Shown: positions 17,936-27,120 of the stretch, piece by piece | Layout: the number at the start of each line of letters is the position of its first letter | How positions within the stretch are numbered: the stretch's first letter is position 1 | Assembly: GCF_008801405.1 (NCBI RefSeq) | Contig: NZ_VZPV01000002.1 | Location: 930,001-994,000, forward strand | DNA: 64,000 nt | DNA from: Ralstonia insidiosa | GTDB lineage: Bacteria > Pseudomonadota > Gammaproteobacteria > Burkholderiales > Burkholderiaceae | Direction of reading: 5' to 3' | The notes under the pieces: model-generated | The model's database searches: none | What the model was told of the DNA's origin: nothing | Seen by the model: the letters and a program-made list of their open reading frames with translations, nothing else | Translations under genes and position numbers: made by a program

Positions 17936-18569
17936 ATAGCTGCAACCCGTTGCTGACCACGTACATGGTCACCTCGGCGTTGTTGCGCAGCCTCATCTTC
18001 GTGAGCACCCGCCCCCGATACACGCTGACCGTCTTGGCGCTGATCTGCAGCGCCTCGGCAATCTCACTCAGTGTGCGGCCGGAGCCAAGCATGCGCAGGG
18101 TCTGGAATTCCCGGTCGGACAGGATGTCGTGGCGGGGCTTGTCCCAGTCGACGTTCAGATTGTCGGCCAGCACTTCCACCAGGTCGGACGGCAGGTATTT
18201 CTTACCCTTGGAGATGGCGTTGACGGCCGCCAGCAACTGCGGCTGGGTGGCGTCCATCGGCAGATAACCGGATGCGCCGGCCTTGAGTGCGCGCACGGCC
18301 AGCAGCGCCTCGGGGTGGCGGCCCAGCGCCAGCACGGCCAGGCGCGCATGCTGCTGGCGGACGGCCTTGATGGTCAGGAATTCGTCACCGGTGGCAGATT
18401 CCACCGAGAACAGCATGACGTCCCACTCGCGTTCGGCAAGCAGGTCTTGGTTGGCGTTGTGCAGGTCGGGTACGGCCTCGATCTGCCGGGCCAGGCGTGA
18501 ATCCTTGAGGATCTGGCGCAAGCCTGCACGGGCAATATCGTGCGGTTCGACAATCAGAACGTTGAGCAT
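17934..18569 (-). CDS. LuxR/NarL-type regulator with a degenerate receiver domain
   Basis: 211 residues from ATG 18569; an ATG six codons earlier is possible. The N-terminal domain has the receiver fold pattern, but the phospho-acceptor is missing: where NarL/FixJ proteins have LLDLxMP, this one has MLFSVES, and the acidic pair near the N-terminus is EP rather than DD. The conserved Lys-type loop (KAGASGYL) is kept. The C-terminal LuxR HTH is intact (LSDREFQTLRMLGSGRT, ISAKTVSVYRGRVLTKM). It probably binds DNA without classical phosphorylation. It lies between the c-di-GMP protein and fliC, so flagellar control is a reasonable inference. Confidence 0.85.
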   Translation of the reverse strand: MLNVLIVEPHDIARAGLRQILKDSRLARQIEAVPDLHNANQDLLAEREWDVMLFSVESATGDEFLTIKAVRQQHARLAVLALGRHPEALLAVRALKAGASGYLPMDATQPQLLAAVNAISKGKKYLPSDLVEVLADNLNVDWDKPRHDILSDREFQTLRMLGSGRTLSEIAEALQISAKTVSVYRGRVLTKMRLRNNAEVTMYVVSNGLQL

Positions 18570-18587
18570 GGTGGGCGTTGCGGTCAA

Positions 18588-18834
18588 ACGGGCTCGACTT
18601 GAGCTCTTCTAACCGCCGGCAGGTTTTGGGCTGGTCCGGCGGGCCTGCAACTCCCCATCTGTGCGATGGCGCTCTCTATATAGGGATGCGGGCGCCTCTG
18701 AACTGGTCGATCGAGTATAGCCGAGCACGTATCTGCCAAGAAGACGGCCCGGCGCCTCTTTTGGTGGGGGGCGGAAGTAGGGGGTGCCGCCGGAGCCAAA
18801 CCGCCGCTCGCGCACAAATTTGTCAAGTTGCCCC
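18588..18834. other. upstream region of fliC and the LuxR-type gene
   Basis: The divergent intergenic region between the LuxR-type regulator start and fliC. Apart from the fliC sigma-28 promoter at 18835-18861 I see no operator or coding potential supported by a ribosome site. The fliC leader, from about 18868 to 18973, is about 105 bases long. Confidence 0.4.
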
Positions 18835-18861
18835 TAAACTTTCTGCCGGGGCCACCGATAA
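18835..18861 (+). promoter_or_regulatory. sigma-28 (FliA) promoter of fliC
   Basis: TAAACTTT (18835-18842), 11 bases of spacer, and ACCGATAA (18854-18861). This matches the FliA consensus TAAAGTTT-N11-GCCGATAA at 14 of 16 positions, with the exact spacing. It lies 112 bases before the flagellin start. Confidence 0.92.
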
Positions 18862-18973
18862 CCTGAGTACAACGCAGACCTGATCCCCTTCAAGTTGCAG
18901 GTCACGTTGCCCGGCCTAGCCGGAACGAGCAATCAAACGGGCAACAACGCCATCGGGAAACTTAGGAGCCGTC

Positions 18974-19795
18974 ATGTCCCTCAGCCTTAATACCAACATC
19001 TCGTCCCTGCAAACGCAGCAAGCTCTGTCGCAATCGCAGAACGCTCTGCAAACGTCGCTGCAACGCCTGTCGACCGGCCTGCGCGTGAACAGCGCCAAGG
19101 ACGATGCCGCTGCTTACGCTGTGGCCTCCAGCCTGACCACCACGCTGAACGCCCAAACCCAGGGTATCCAGAACGCCAACAACGCACAGTCGTATCTGCA
19201 AACGGCCGACTCGTACCTGGGCCAGGTTGAAAACAACCTGCAGCGTATGAACCAGCTGGCAGTGGAAGCCAACAACGGCGGTCTGTCGACCACCGACCAG
19301 GCCAACCTGGACAAGGAATACCAACAGCTGGCCACGGCCAACAAGAACATCGAAACCAACGCCAACTACAACGGCGCCAAACTGTTCGATGGTTCGGTGA
19401 CCTCGACGGCGTTCCAGTACGGCCAAAGCTCGACCACGGACGTTGCTACGGTTACCAACGCCAACCTGTCGTCCTTCGGTACGCTGACCGGTACGAGCGT
19501 GACCAGCGCTGCCAACGCCACGGCAGCCCAAGCTGCCATTGCCACCGACCTGACCAACCTGAAGGCAGCTCGCGCAAGCCTGGGTGCACAACAAAGCGGT
19601 CTGAGCTCGACCATCAACACGCTGACCTCGTCGAACACCGCGCTGTCGGCTGCCAAGTCGACCATGATCGATACGGACTACGCGTCGGAAACGTCGAACA
19701 TGACCCGCCAGAACATCCTGCAGCAAGCGGGTACGGCCATGCTGGCGCAAGCCAACTCGGCACCGAACAGCATTCTGAACCTGCTGAAGGGCTAA
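18974..19795 (+). CDS. fliC: flagellin
   Basis: 273 residues, a short flagellin made mostly of the D0/D1 helices with a small central domain (about 130-185) and no large D2/D3 insert. Seen are the N-terminal SLNTNISSLQTQQALSQSQN, LSTGLRVNSAKDDAAAYA, and the C-terminal ANSAPNSILNLLKG. It is exported and polymerised as the filament. AGGAG stands 6 bases before the ATG. It is driven by a sigma-28 promoter and followed by a strong terminator, so it is monocistronic. Its Ser/Thr-rich centre is a plausible target of the nearby glycosylation genes. Confidence 0.97.
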   Translation: MSLSLNTNISSLQTQQALSQSQNALQTSLQRLSTGLRVNSAKDDAAAYAVASSLTTTLNAQTQGIQNANNAQSYLQTADSYLGQVENNLQRMNQLAVEANNGGLSTTDQANLDKEYQQLATANKNIETNANYNGAKLFDGSVTSTAFQYGQSSTTDVATVTNANLSSFGTLTGTSVTSAANATAAQAAIATDLTNLKAARASLGAQQSGLSSTINTLTSSNTALSAAKSTMIDTDYASETSNMTRQNILQQAGTAMLAQANSAPNSILNLLKG

Positions 19796-19853
19796 TAGCA
19801 GGCTGATGCTGGCCCGGCCTGTCTGGTACAGGCGGCTGGGCGCAGGAGTCGGT

Positions 19854-19891
19854 AAAGGCCGGCGCTCTTCGGGGCGCCGGCCTTTTCTTTT
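19854..19891 (+). terminator. intrinsic terminator of fliC
   Basis: A 12-bp perfect stem (arms 19854-19865 and 19874-19885, core GGCCGGCGC) with an 8-base loop, followed by TTTTCTTTT. Confidence 0.93.
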
Positions 19892-19940
19892 GTTGATCGA
19901 TACCCCCCTTTATCAGGGGCGGCGTATGGGCGCCATGCCC

Positions 19941-19967
19941 TAAAGAAGTGGCAGGCACTGCCGTTGA
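19941..19967 (+). promoter_or_regulatory. sigma-28 promoter of fliD-fliS-fliT
   Basis: TAAAGAAG (19941-19948), 11-base spacer, GCCGTTGA (19960-19967). It is a good FliA match with exact spacing, 44 bases upstream of the fliD ATG. Confidence 0.8.
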
Positions 19968-20010
19968 GAAGAGAGACTTCCGCCGACGCAGACGTTCACC
20001 AGATTCGATC

Positions 20011-22056
20011 ATGGCGACCACCACGACCTCTTCCACCACCAGCAACTACGTACCGCCGATCTCGATTCCCGGTATCGGGACGAGCATCGACGTCAACTCG
20101 CTGGTCACCAGCCTGATGAGCGTGGAAAGCCAGCCGCTGACTCAGTTGCAGACCCAGCAGAGCTCGTACCAGACGCAGCTCTCGGCCGTGGGTACGCTCA
20201 AGAGTTCGCTGTCGACCTTCCAGACTGCACTGTCGAACCTGACCAGCCTGTCGAACTACAGCGCCATGAAGGCGAGCGGCTACGACGCATCGGTGCTGAG
20301 CGCGTCGGTTTCCGGTTCGGCGCCGGCCAGCTCGTACGCTGTGAATGTGACGCAGCTTGCGCAGTCGCAAGTGCTGGCCGCCCAAGGGCAGACGTCCACT
20401 ACGGCAGCCATTGGCAGCGGGTCGTCCACCACGATTTCGTTCTCGTTCGGCTCCGTGTCGGGCGGCAGCCTTTCCAACGGCAAGTACACCGGCGCCACGT
20501 TCACACAGAACGGCAGCCTGCCGGGCGGTTCGATCACGATCAACTCGTCCAGCAACACGCTGGCCGGCATTCGTGATGCCATCAACTCGGCCAACCTGGG
20601 CGTCTCGGCCAGCATCGTGGATGATGGCAGCGGCAACCCGTACCGCCTGGTGCTGACCTCCACGGCGGGTGGCTCCAACTCGGAGATGAAGATTTCCGTG
20701 TCGGGCGACTCGACGCTGCAATCGCTGCTCTCGCAAGATCCGGCCGGCACGCAGAACCTGAACGAGGTGACCACGGGCCAGAACGCCCTGGCCACGGTCA
20801 ACGGTATTGCGGTGCAAAGCCCGACCAACACGTTGTCCAACGTGGTGGATGGCACGTCGTTCACGCTGGCCAAGACGGGCAGCACCACCGTGACGGTGGC
20901 CAACGACCCGACCGCCACCACCACCGCCGTCACCAATTTCGTGAATGGCTACAACGCGCTGCGCACGCAACTGAACACGCTCACCAATATCGACACCAGC
21001 AACAAGGCCAACAACGGTCCGCTGGCTGGCGATGTGAGCACCAAGACGCTCATCAACCAGATTACCGACGTGCTGGGCCAGGCCGTCGGCAATGGCAACT
21101 ACCAGTCGCTGGGCAGCGTTGGTGTGACGATGAATTCGGACGGCACGCTGGCGATCAACAACAGCACGCTGTCGGCCGCCATTGCCGCATCGCCCAGCCA
21201 GGTCGCCGGCCTGTTTGCGGGCACCGGCACGGCCACGGATTCGCTGGTCAACGTACCAACCTTCTCGAGCACCACGCAGTCGGGCAGCTATGCCGTCAGC
21301 GTCTCGCAACTGGCCAAGCAGGGCTCGATTACGGGTTCGGCCGCTGCCAATACGACCATCACGGCGGGCAGCAACGACACGCTGGCGTTCAACATCAGCG
21401 GTATCGCCGTCAACGTGACCATACCGGCGGGCAGCTACAGCGCTGCGGGCCTGGCCGCACAGGTCCAGAGCCAGATCAACGCATCGTCGAGCCTGCAGAA
21501 CGCCAAGATCACCGCATCGGTGTCGGCCAATGCTGGTGGCGTGCTGAGCATTGCCGACAGCCAGTTCGGTTCGATCTCGTCAGTGTCGGTATCGGGCAAT
21601 GGCGCTGCGTCGCTGCTGGGTGGCAGCCCCACTGCAGTGGTTGGCCAGGACGTGCAGGGCACCATCAACGGGGTGGCGGCCACGGGTTCGGGCCAGAACC
21701 TGTATGGCGCGACCGGCACGGCCGTCGATGGCCTGACCGTGCAGGTGACCGGCGGTGCGCTGGGCAACCGCGGCACGGTGACAGTGCAGCGTGGCTATGC
21801 CGCACAGCTCAACACCGTCATGACCAACCTGCTGTCGACCAACGGCATGGTGCAGAACGAGACGGACTCGATCAACAGTTCGCTCACCTCGCTCGCCAGC
21901 CAGATCAGCAACATGCAACTGCAGTTGAGCAACAAGCAGGCCCTGTACTACACGCAGTTCAACGCGTTGTCTGCGGCGGTGGCCAGCATGACGAATACCA
22001 GTACCTACCTGACCACGCAGCTCGCGGCGATTGCGAACCAGACCAAGAGCAACTAA
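20011..22056 (+). CDS. fliD: filament cap protein FliD (HAP2)
   Basis: 681 residues from ATG 20011, larger than the ~460 of E. coli because of extended exposed domains rich in Ser, Thr, Asn and Gly. The N-terminal domain shows ISIPGIGTSIDVNSLVTSLM and SYQTQLSAVGTLKSSLSTFQ; the C-terminal coiled coil contains DSINSSLTSLASQISNMQ. FliD caps the filament and folds flagellin. The frame is open to 19948, but that region holds the -35 and -10 elements, so the internal ATG is used. The ribosome site is weak. Confidence 0.95.
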   Translation: MATTTTSSTTSNYVPPISIPGIGTSIDVNSLVTSLMSVESQPLTQLQTQQSSYQTQLSAVGTLKSSLSTFQTALSNLTSLSNYSAMKASGYDASVLSASVSGSAPASSYAVNVTQLAQSQVLAAQGQTSTTAAIGSGSSTTISFSFGSVSGGSLSNGKYTGATFTQNGSLPGGSITINSSSNTLAGIRDAINSANLGVSASIVDDGSGNPYRLVLTSTAGGSNSEMKISVSGDSTLQSLLSQDPAGTQNLNEVTTGQNALATVNGIAVQSPTNTLSNVVDGTSFTLAKTGSTTVTVANDPTATTTAVTNFVNGYNALRTQLNTLTNIDTSNKANNGPLAGDVSTKTLINQITDVLGQAVGNGNYQSLGSVGVTMNSDGTLAINNSTLSAAIAASPSQVAGLFAGTGTATDSLVNVPTFSSTTQSGSYAVSVSQLAKQGSITGSAAANTTITAGSNDTLAFNISGIAVNVTIPAGSYSAAGLAAQVQSQINASSSLQNAKITASVSANAGGVLSIADSQFGSISSVSVSGNGAASLLGGSPTAVVGQDVQGTINGVAATGSGQNLYGATGTAVDGLTVQVTGGALGNRGTVTVQRGYAAQLNTVMTNLLSTNGMVQNETDSINSSLTSLASQISNMQLQLSNKQALYYTQFNALSAAVASMTNTSTYLTTQLAAIANQTKSN

Positions 22057-22108
22057 GTCCGGATTGAAGCAACACCCATAACAAGATCACACAGCGAGGA
22101 CCTTTCTC

Positions 22109-22537
22109 ATGTACGCAGCACGCCGCGCCATCGGTGCCTACGCGCAAGTCGGTATCGAGACGTCTGTGGTTGACGCTAACCCGCACCGGCTGATCGCCAT
22201 GCTGTTCGATGGTGCACGCGCCGCTGTCAAGCTGGCTGCCGCCTCCATCGAGCGCGGCGACCTGCCCACCAAGCTGCGTGCCTTTGACAAGGCCATCTCG
22301 ATCATCGGCCAGGGCCTGCAGGCCAGTCTCGACCACCAGCGTGGTGGCGAAATCGCTGCGCAGCTCAATAGTCTGTACGACTACATGCTGCGCCGTCTGC
22401 TGGTGGCCAACGGCACCAATGACCTGACGGTGCTTGCCGAGGTTGACGGTCTGTTGGCGTCGTTGCAGGAAGCCTGGCTTGCTATTGGCCAGCCGGGTGC
22501 TGCTGCGTCCAGCAACCACCTGAGTGTTGTGAGCTGA
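22109..22537 (+). CDS. fliS: flagellin export chaperone FliS
   Basis: 142 residues, with the FliS pattern of a helical bundle: an N-terminal AIGAYAQVGIETSV, then NPHRLIAMLFDGARAAVKLA, DKAISIIGQGLQASLD and LYDYMLRRLLVAN. FliS binds the flagellin C-terminus in the cytoplasm and prevents premature assembly. It starts 52 bases after fliD. Confidence 0.96.
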   Translation: MYAARRAIGAYAQVGIETSVVDANPHRLIAMLFDGARAAVKLAAASIERGDLPTKLRAFDKAISIIGQGLQASLDHQRGGEIAAQLNSLYDYMLRRLLVANGTNDLTVLAEVDGLLASLQEAWLAIGQPGAAASSNHLSVVS

Positions 22538-22598
22538 CGCGGCTGGCCGCGCAGCAAAGCGATTTTTACGAATTGAATTCGGCCCAACTGGAGCCAAC

Positions 22599-22955
22599 AT
22601 GCACCGCAACATCCCGATCAAGGACAGCGAAAGTCTGTTCGTCTGCTACGAAGCCATCGCGCGCCTGACTGCCGAGATGGTCAATGCTGCTGAAGTGGGC
22701 AACTGGGAGATCGTCAGCACGCTGGAGAGCGAGAGCGCCGCCTATGTGGATGCGCTGCGCCGTTCTGAGCCGCATCCCACGCTGTCACGCGATGACATCG
22801 AGCGCAAACGTACGCTGCTCGTGCGCATTCTTGAAGACGACGCTCGCGTACGCGCGATGGTGTATCCGCGCCTGGATCGCCTGCAGAAGCGCATTGACAC
22901 GGCACGCCGTGCCAACACTGCCAGCAACGCCTACGGCAGCATGGCACGCTACTGA
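22599..22955 (+). CDS. fliT: FliT-type flagellar chaperone
   Basis: 118 residues, all helical, with charged and Leu-rich segments (YEAIARLTAEMVNAA, LVRILEDDARVRAMVYPRLDRL). FliT-type proteins are FliD chaperones and, in enterics, anti-FlhDC factors. The sequence is divergent, as is usual; position behind fliD-fliS carries much of the weight. The next gene is convergent and 24 bases away. Confidence 0.88.
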   Translation: MHRNIPIKDSESLFVCYEAIARLTAEMVNAAEVGNWEIVSTLESESAAYVDALRRSEPHPTLSRDDIERKRTLLVRILEDDARVRAMVYPRLDRLQKRIDTARRANTASNAYGSMARY

Positions 22956-22979
22956 TCCGCTATACGGATAGGGTCACTC

Positions 22980-24065
22980 TCAACCCTCGCGAGGCGCAGG
23001 CGCGCCTTGCATCTGCTTTGACAGCGCCAGGTATTGCTCGGATTTGCGGGCAAGCACGTTGGCCTGCATCTGATACACGGTAGCGAGTTGCTGGGCAGCC
23101 AGGAAGCTGCCTCGCCCGACAACGCTGCCGTCCATCCCCGCCTGATCGCCAATCTCCAGGCAACGGCAGAATGCCTGCTCCGCCAGCGGCAGCCATTGCG
23201 TGTTGGCGTGCTCAGGATGTTTGACCGCCGCATCCACCAACACCAGGCCCAGCGCGAAGCACAGATCCGGAAAATCCGGCCATGCATGGATGCTGGTATC
23301 CGCATGGGCCATCGCTTCATCCAGTCGATCCGATTTGCCCAGGCTGTACAGATAGCGCAGCGCAAGGCCGCGCCGGTACGGTGCGTCTTGCGGCGCGAGG
23401 GCGAAAGCCCGGGCGTAATAGTCCGTGGCCCGGGCGTAGTCTTCCTGATGCAGCTCGATTTCCTTGCCGAGTTGGAATAGCACGTAAGGATCGTCAGGCC
23501 GATGCTTGAGTTCATCGAGCAGGAGTTGCGTATTGCGCTCGCCTTTCTTCTGCATCTTGGCGGCGGTATAGCCATCGTGCCGCAGCACGATGGACAGGCG
23601 CTGCGCCGGCAGTGAAGACACCGGTTGTTCATGGATGCGGCCCACATAGCGCACGCCACGCGGCAGCAGGCGGGGGAGCCATGCAATCAACTGGCTGGCG
23701 GCGTCGGCCGCATCGGTATCGTTCTTGATGCAAAGGATGCCCAGCACCGGTTTGGCGTTGCTGAGGGCGCGCAGATGTTCACCACCGCTTTCCAGCCATT
23801 CATCTGCATCCAGGACGAGGTTCCAGTCCGCATTGGCGGCTTCCAGCGCGGCGTTGCGGGCTGCTGAAAAATCATTCTGCCAAGTCATCTGGCTGACATG
23901 CGCGCCGCATGCCTGGGCAATGGCGATGGTGTCGTCAGTGGAGCCGGTATCCAACACCACCATGCGGTCGACAAACGGTTTGGCGCTGAGCAGGCAGCGT
24001 TCGATGCAGGTGGCTTCATTGCGCGCGATGACAACCAGCGCGAGCTTGGTGGGAGTGGATTGCAC
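22980..24065 (-). CDS. GT2 glycosyltransferase with C-terminal TPR-like repeats (copy A)
   Basis: 361 residues; the apparent start is GTG at 24065. The N-terminal half is a family 2 glycosyltransferase (LALVVIARNEATCIERCLLS, VVLDTGSTDDT, and the metal-binding VLDADEW). From about residue 185 helical TPR-like repeats follow (PDDPYVLFQLGKEIELH, ARATDYYARAFALAPQ). This architecture is known from flagellin and surface glycan transferases. It is paralogous over its full length to the gene at 33989-35131. It lies directly behind fliC-D-S-T and convergent with it, which supports flagellin as acceptor. Confidence 0.85.
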   Translation of the reverse strand: MQSTPTKLALVVIARNEATCIERCLLSAKPFVDRMVVLDTGSTDDTIAIAQACGAHVSQMTWQNDFSAARNAALEAANADWNLVLDADEWLESGGEHLRALSNAKPVLGILCIKNDTDAADAASQLIAWLPRLLPRGVRYVGRIHEQPVSSLPAQRLSIVLRHDGYTAAKMQKKGERNTQLLLDELKHRPDDPYVLFQLGKEIELHQEDYARATDYYARAFALAPQDAPYRRGLALRYLYSLGKSDRLDEAMAHADTSIHAWPDFPDLCFALGLVLVDAAVKHPEHANTQWLPLAEQAFCRCLEIGDQAGMDGSVVGRGSFLAAQQLATVYQMQANVLARKSEQYLALSKQMQGAPAPREG

Positions 24066-24125
24066 GGTGTGTCGGAAAGATGAAGATTCGGGATGCGGCC
24101 TGGTCTGTCGATCAGGTGAGTGTGG

Positions 24126-24569
24126 CTAGCCGCGGTCATCGGCCGCAGCAAGCGCATTCAGCAGCTTGTGCAGCACTTCGCGCGTGGCGCTGATCTCGTC
24201 GGGCTCAAGCGGAATCTTGCACGTGAGCGCTTGCGGCACCTTGGTCGCGCGCTCCTTCAGGGCGCGGCCAGTCTCGGTCAGCTCGATGACAACGCGGCGC
24301 TGGTCGTCCTGATCGCGCGTGCGTGTGAGCAAGCCCTGTTCCTCCAGTCGCTTGAGCAACGGTGTGAGCGTGCCCGTATCCAGGTACAGCGTGCGTCCCA
24401 GATCGCCTACGGCGCACGGTGTCTGCTGCCAGCAGGCGAGCATCACGAGGTATTGCGGATAGGTCAGATCCAGCTCGTCGAGCAGCGGACGGTACAGACG
24501 CGTCAGCAGATGGCCGGCGGCGTACAGAGGAAAACAGAGCTGCTGATCGAGCGCCAGCACGTCGTTCAC
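24126..24569 (-). CDS. ohrR: OhrR-type MarR-family organic-peroxide regulator
   Basis: 147 residues from a GTG at 24569 that has GGGAG 6 bases upstream; the longer open frame is not used. It is a MarR winged helix with the OhrR hallmarks LDQQLCFPLYAAGHLL (redox Cys12), YPQYLVMLACW, and DQDDQRRVVIELT. A second Cys at residue 117 (LTCKIPL) fits the two-cysteine OhrR class. It should repress an ohr peroxidase gene when reduced, but no ohr gene is in this window. It sits as an outsider between the glycosyltransferase copy A and fliE copy 1. Confidence 0.87.
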   Translation of the reverse strand: MNDVLALDQQLCFPLYAAGHLLTRLYRPLLDELDLTYPQYLVMLACWQQTPCAVGDLGRTLYLDTGTLTPLLKRLEEQGLLTRTRDQDDQRRVVIELTETGRALKERATKVPQALTCKIPLEPDEISATREVLHKLLNALAAADDRG

Positions 24570-24772
24570 GGAAGACTCCCGGGGACGGTCCTGGCGCCTG
24601 TGCGGCGCGTGCTGCACTGGCCTGAGCAGGCGCGGTGCGCATGACCGTATTCAATGGGGCATCCATATTGCCACGGACGGCATGCGAATAGTCGCGTTGT
24701 TGGGGGCCGTGACCGTCAGCGCGCTTGCGGTTGCTCAAACGCAGCCAAAGAACCCGTGCAATTGGAGTGACG

Positions 24773-25102
24773 TCAGATAGACATGCTCATGATGCTCTGG
24801 TACGCCGAGACCAGCTTGTTGCGCACCTGCACGGCGGTCTGCATGTCGATGTTGGCTTTCTGCAGCGAGAGCATCACGTCGTGCAGATCGACGTCGTTGT
24901 TGCCCATCTCAAAGCTGCGCGAGATGGACTCGGCCTTTTGTTGCGAGGCATCGACCTTGTCCAGCGACGACTTGAGCACCGAGCCAAAGTCGACACTGGG
25001 TTGCGTGGCGCTACCGCTGGCAGTGCTGCCGCCGACCGCGCTGGATGGTGCCAGCACGCTGTTCATCAGCGAGACCACGGAATTGGCGTTGGAGAAATCC
25101 AT
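24773..25102 (-). CDS. fliE: hook-basal body protein FliE, copy 1
   Basis: 109 residues, complete and apparently functional. FliE links the MS ring to the rod. Its C-terminal two thirds is nearly identical to the FliE copy at 35195-35536 (DFGSVLKSSLD, VDLHDVMLSLQKANID, SAYQSIMSMSI). It starts 12 bases after the GT2 gene at 25115, so it is probably the last gene of the long leftward glycan transcript. Having two intact fliE genes in one flagellar locus is unusual. Confidence 0.95.
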   Translation of the reverse strand: MDFSNANSVVSLMNSVLAPSSAVGGSTASGSATQPSVDFGSVLKSSLDKVDASQQKAESISRSFEMGNNDVDLHDVMLSLQKANIDMQTAVQVRNKLVSAYQSIMSMSI

Positions 25103-25114
25103 GCTGGGTTCAAC

Positions 25115-26344
25115 TCAGGGAAATTTGGCGAGCGTTTCGAGTTCCGACACGAAGCGGACTTCGCGACCGGCCGGCACCGGAATGTCCATCGGAATCGGGG
25201 TCACGACGATGGTGTGCTGCGGAATGGCCGCATCGTCGTCGAGCACCAGGAACTCGGTCCCCGCAAAGTCCTGCGCGTGCGGGAAAATCTGCAGCGGCGC
25301 GCGGCGCAGGGTCGCGTACTTGGGCGGTTCGGGCTTGAACGGATCGAGCTTGGTCAGGCATTCAAATGCGGCGTTGACGCGGTACAGGTCATACGATGCA
25401 GGCAGATCGGACGCCTCGCCAAGCGCGCGGACGCGGTTAGCGATGTAGTAGTTGTCGATCCAGTGACCGCCTTCATGCGTGCGCAGGCGCAGCGCCACCT
25501 TCATGCGTGCCAGGACGAACTGGTTGATGGCGTTCAGCCACTCCGGCCGTTCGCTGGCGGGCACAGTGTGTGAGAACTTGCCGAACAGGTATTCGAGGCC
25601 GCCGCGATACCGGTCCCATGCATGTTTGACTTCCTCGCTCCCCGCCTGGGTGCGAGTCTCATCGGCAAAGTAACGCGTGACTGACCGGTAGAACGGCGTC
25701 TTGCTGAAGTAGAGCGCGTATGACCCCAGCATTTCCGCCGCGTGCGCGAACGCCCAGAATGCATGCTCGGGCGCGCTGTAGTACAGCTTGTCGATGACTT
25801 CGCGGCGCGCCAGGTAGATCTCCGGGAAGATGTGGTGCGACAGGATCAGCGCCAGGAGCTTGGCGTAGTCGCGTTGCTCGATCAGGTAGTCGTCGTCCTG
25901 CCGGTAGAAGGGTGTGATGTCCTGCTGGGCGGCCAGGTCGTGGATGAGCCAGGGCGCGAAGATGACACCCACAGCGGGGTTGCGCTCGAAGATGTCGAGA
26001 TTGTTGTTGATCTCGGCAAGGATCGGCAGGTCGTCGTCGGCATGGTAGAGCACGTACTTGCCCTGCGCGCTGCGGTAGAGCTGGTTCATGTTCTCGGCGG
26101 ACCCCAGGTTGGATGGGCGCCGGAAATACCGGATGTTCAGCTTGTCCTGATATTCGGCGACCACCTGTTCGGTGGTGTCGCTTGAGCAGTTGTCGCCGAT
26201 CAGGAGTTCGTAGCTGTGTCGCAACCCGCCAATCTGCGCGGTCAGCTCCTTGAGCAGATTCTCCAGGTAGCGTGCCCGGTTGTAGGTCGGGATGCAGATG
26301 CTCAGCGTGATGGCATCAGCCGGCATCGTCTTGGTGGGTTCCAT
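25115..26344 (-). CDS. family 2 glycosyltransferase of the flagellar glycan island
   Basis: 409 residues. The N-terminal GT-A domain has LSICIPTYNRARYLENLL, the nucleotide-binding ELLIGDNCSSDTTEQVV, NLGSAENMN and the metal motif YHADDD. The C-terminal ~200 residues are helical and unassigned. The donor is presumably the CDP-sugar made by the upstream genes, or another nucleotide sugar. It ends 12 bases before fliE copy 1 and follows the CmcI-like gene by 29 bases. Confidence 0.85.
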   Translation of the reverse strand: MEPTKTMPADAITLSICIPTYNRARYLENLLKELTAQIGGLRHSYELLIGDNCSSDTTEQVVAEYQDKLNIRYFRRPSNLGSAENMNQLYRSAQGKYVLYHADDDLPILAEINNNLDIFERNPAVGVIFAPWLIHDLAAQQDITPFYRQDDDYLIEQRDYAKLLALILSHHIFPEIYLARREVIDKLYYSAPEHAFWAFAHAAEMLGSYALYFSKTPFYRSVTRYFADETRTQAGSEEVKHAWDRYRGGLEYLFGKFSHTVPASERPEWLNAINQFVLARMKVALRLRTHEGGHWIDNYYIANRVRALGEASDLPASYDLYRVNAAFECLTKLDPFKPEPPKYATLRRAPLQIFPHAQDFAGTEFLVLDDDAAIPQHTIVVTPIPMDIPVPAGREVRFVSELETLAKFP

Positions 26345-26373
26345 CTCAGGAGCCTATTCGTTGGGTCGGCTGG

Positions 26374-27120
26374 TCAGGCAACGCGCTTCAGATAGCCGTC
26401 CGGTGCGACGGTAATCAGGAGCTTGTGCTGGATGTCGGTGTCGATCACGAATTCCGGATGGTCACGCAGGTAGGCATGCACGGCGGTCTTCGGGTTGTTG
26501 CCGACGCCCCACGGACGATCGTGGAACATCGCTTGCGGCATGTCTTCGACGGCGGTGTCGAACACTACGCAGTAGCTGCCCACGCTGGTGAGCGGCGCGT
26601 AAGCCTGCAGCTCGGCCAATACGTGGTCGTGGGTGTGGTTGGAGTCCAGCGCCACCAGCACCCGCTGCTTGCCCGCGGCGATCTGCTTGACCTGCTCGAT
26701 GACGCTCGCATCAATGCTGGAGCCTTGCAGCATCTGGATGCGTCGCGCCATCGGGTGTGCCTCGATCGCCTCGCGGTTGTGCTGGCGGATGTCGATGTCG
26801 ATCCCTAGCACCTTGCCGTCGCCATGACCGCTCTGCGCCAGCAGTTCCAGCATCGACGCATAGAAGATCATCGAGCCACCGCGCGCGATGCCGGTTTCGA
26901 TGATCAGGTCCGGTTTCACTTCCCAGATCAGTTGCTGCATGGCCAGCACATCTTGCGGGCACTGGATGATGGGCACGCCCATCCACGTGAAGTTGTAGTG
27001 GTACTTGTGCGTGGTCACTTCACGCAGCCAGATGCGCGACAGTGCCTGCAGGTCTTTGTCCTGCCCCAGCGAGCGGATGTTCTGCTGGACTTCGCCTTGG
27101 AATTGTTCAATGTCATTCAT
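26374..27120 (-). CDS. CmcI/cephalosporin-hydroxylase-family protein, probable methyltransferase
   Basis: 248 residues. The pattern PDLIIETGIARGGSMIFYAS with VLGIDIDIRQHN and LVALDSNHTHDHVLAEL is that of the CmcI family, which has a SAM-dependent methyltransferase fold and includes sugar O-methyltransferases such as those acting on rhamnose. The likely role is methylation of a glycan residue. It overlaps the WbqC-like gene upstream by 8 bases. Confidence 0.82.
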   Translation of the reverse strand: MNDIEQFQGEVQQNIRSLGQDKDLQALSRIWLREVTTHKYHYNFTWMGVPIIQCPQDVLAMQQLIWEVKPDLIIETGIARGGSMIFYASMLELLAQSGHGDGKVLGIDIDIRQHNREAIEAHPMARRIQMLQGSSIDASVIEQVKQIAAGKQRVLVALDSNHTHDHVLAELQAYAPLTSVGSYCVVFDTAVEDMPQAMFHDRPWGVGNNPKTAVHAYLRDHPEFVIDTDIQHKLLITVAPDGYLKRVA

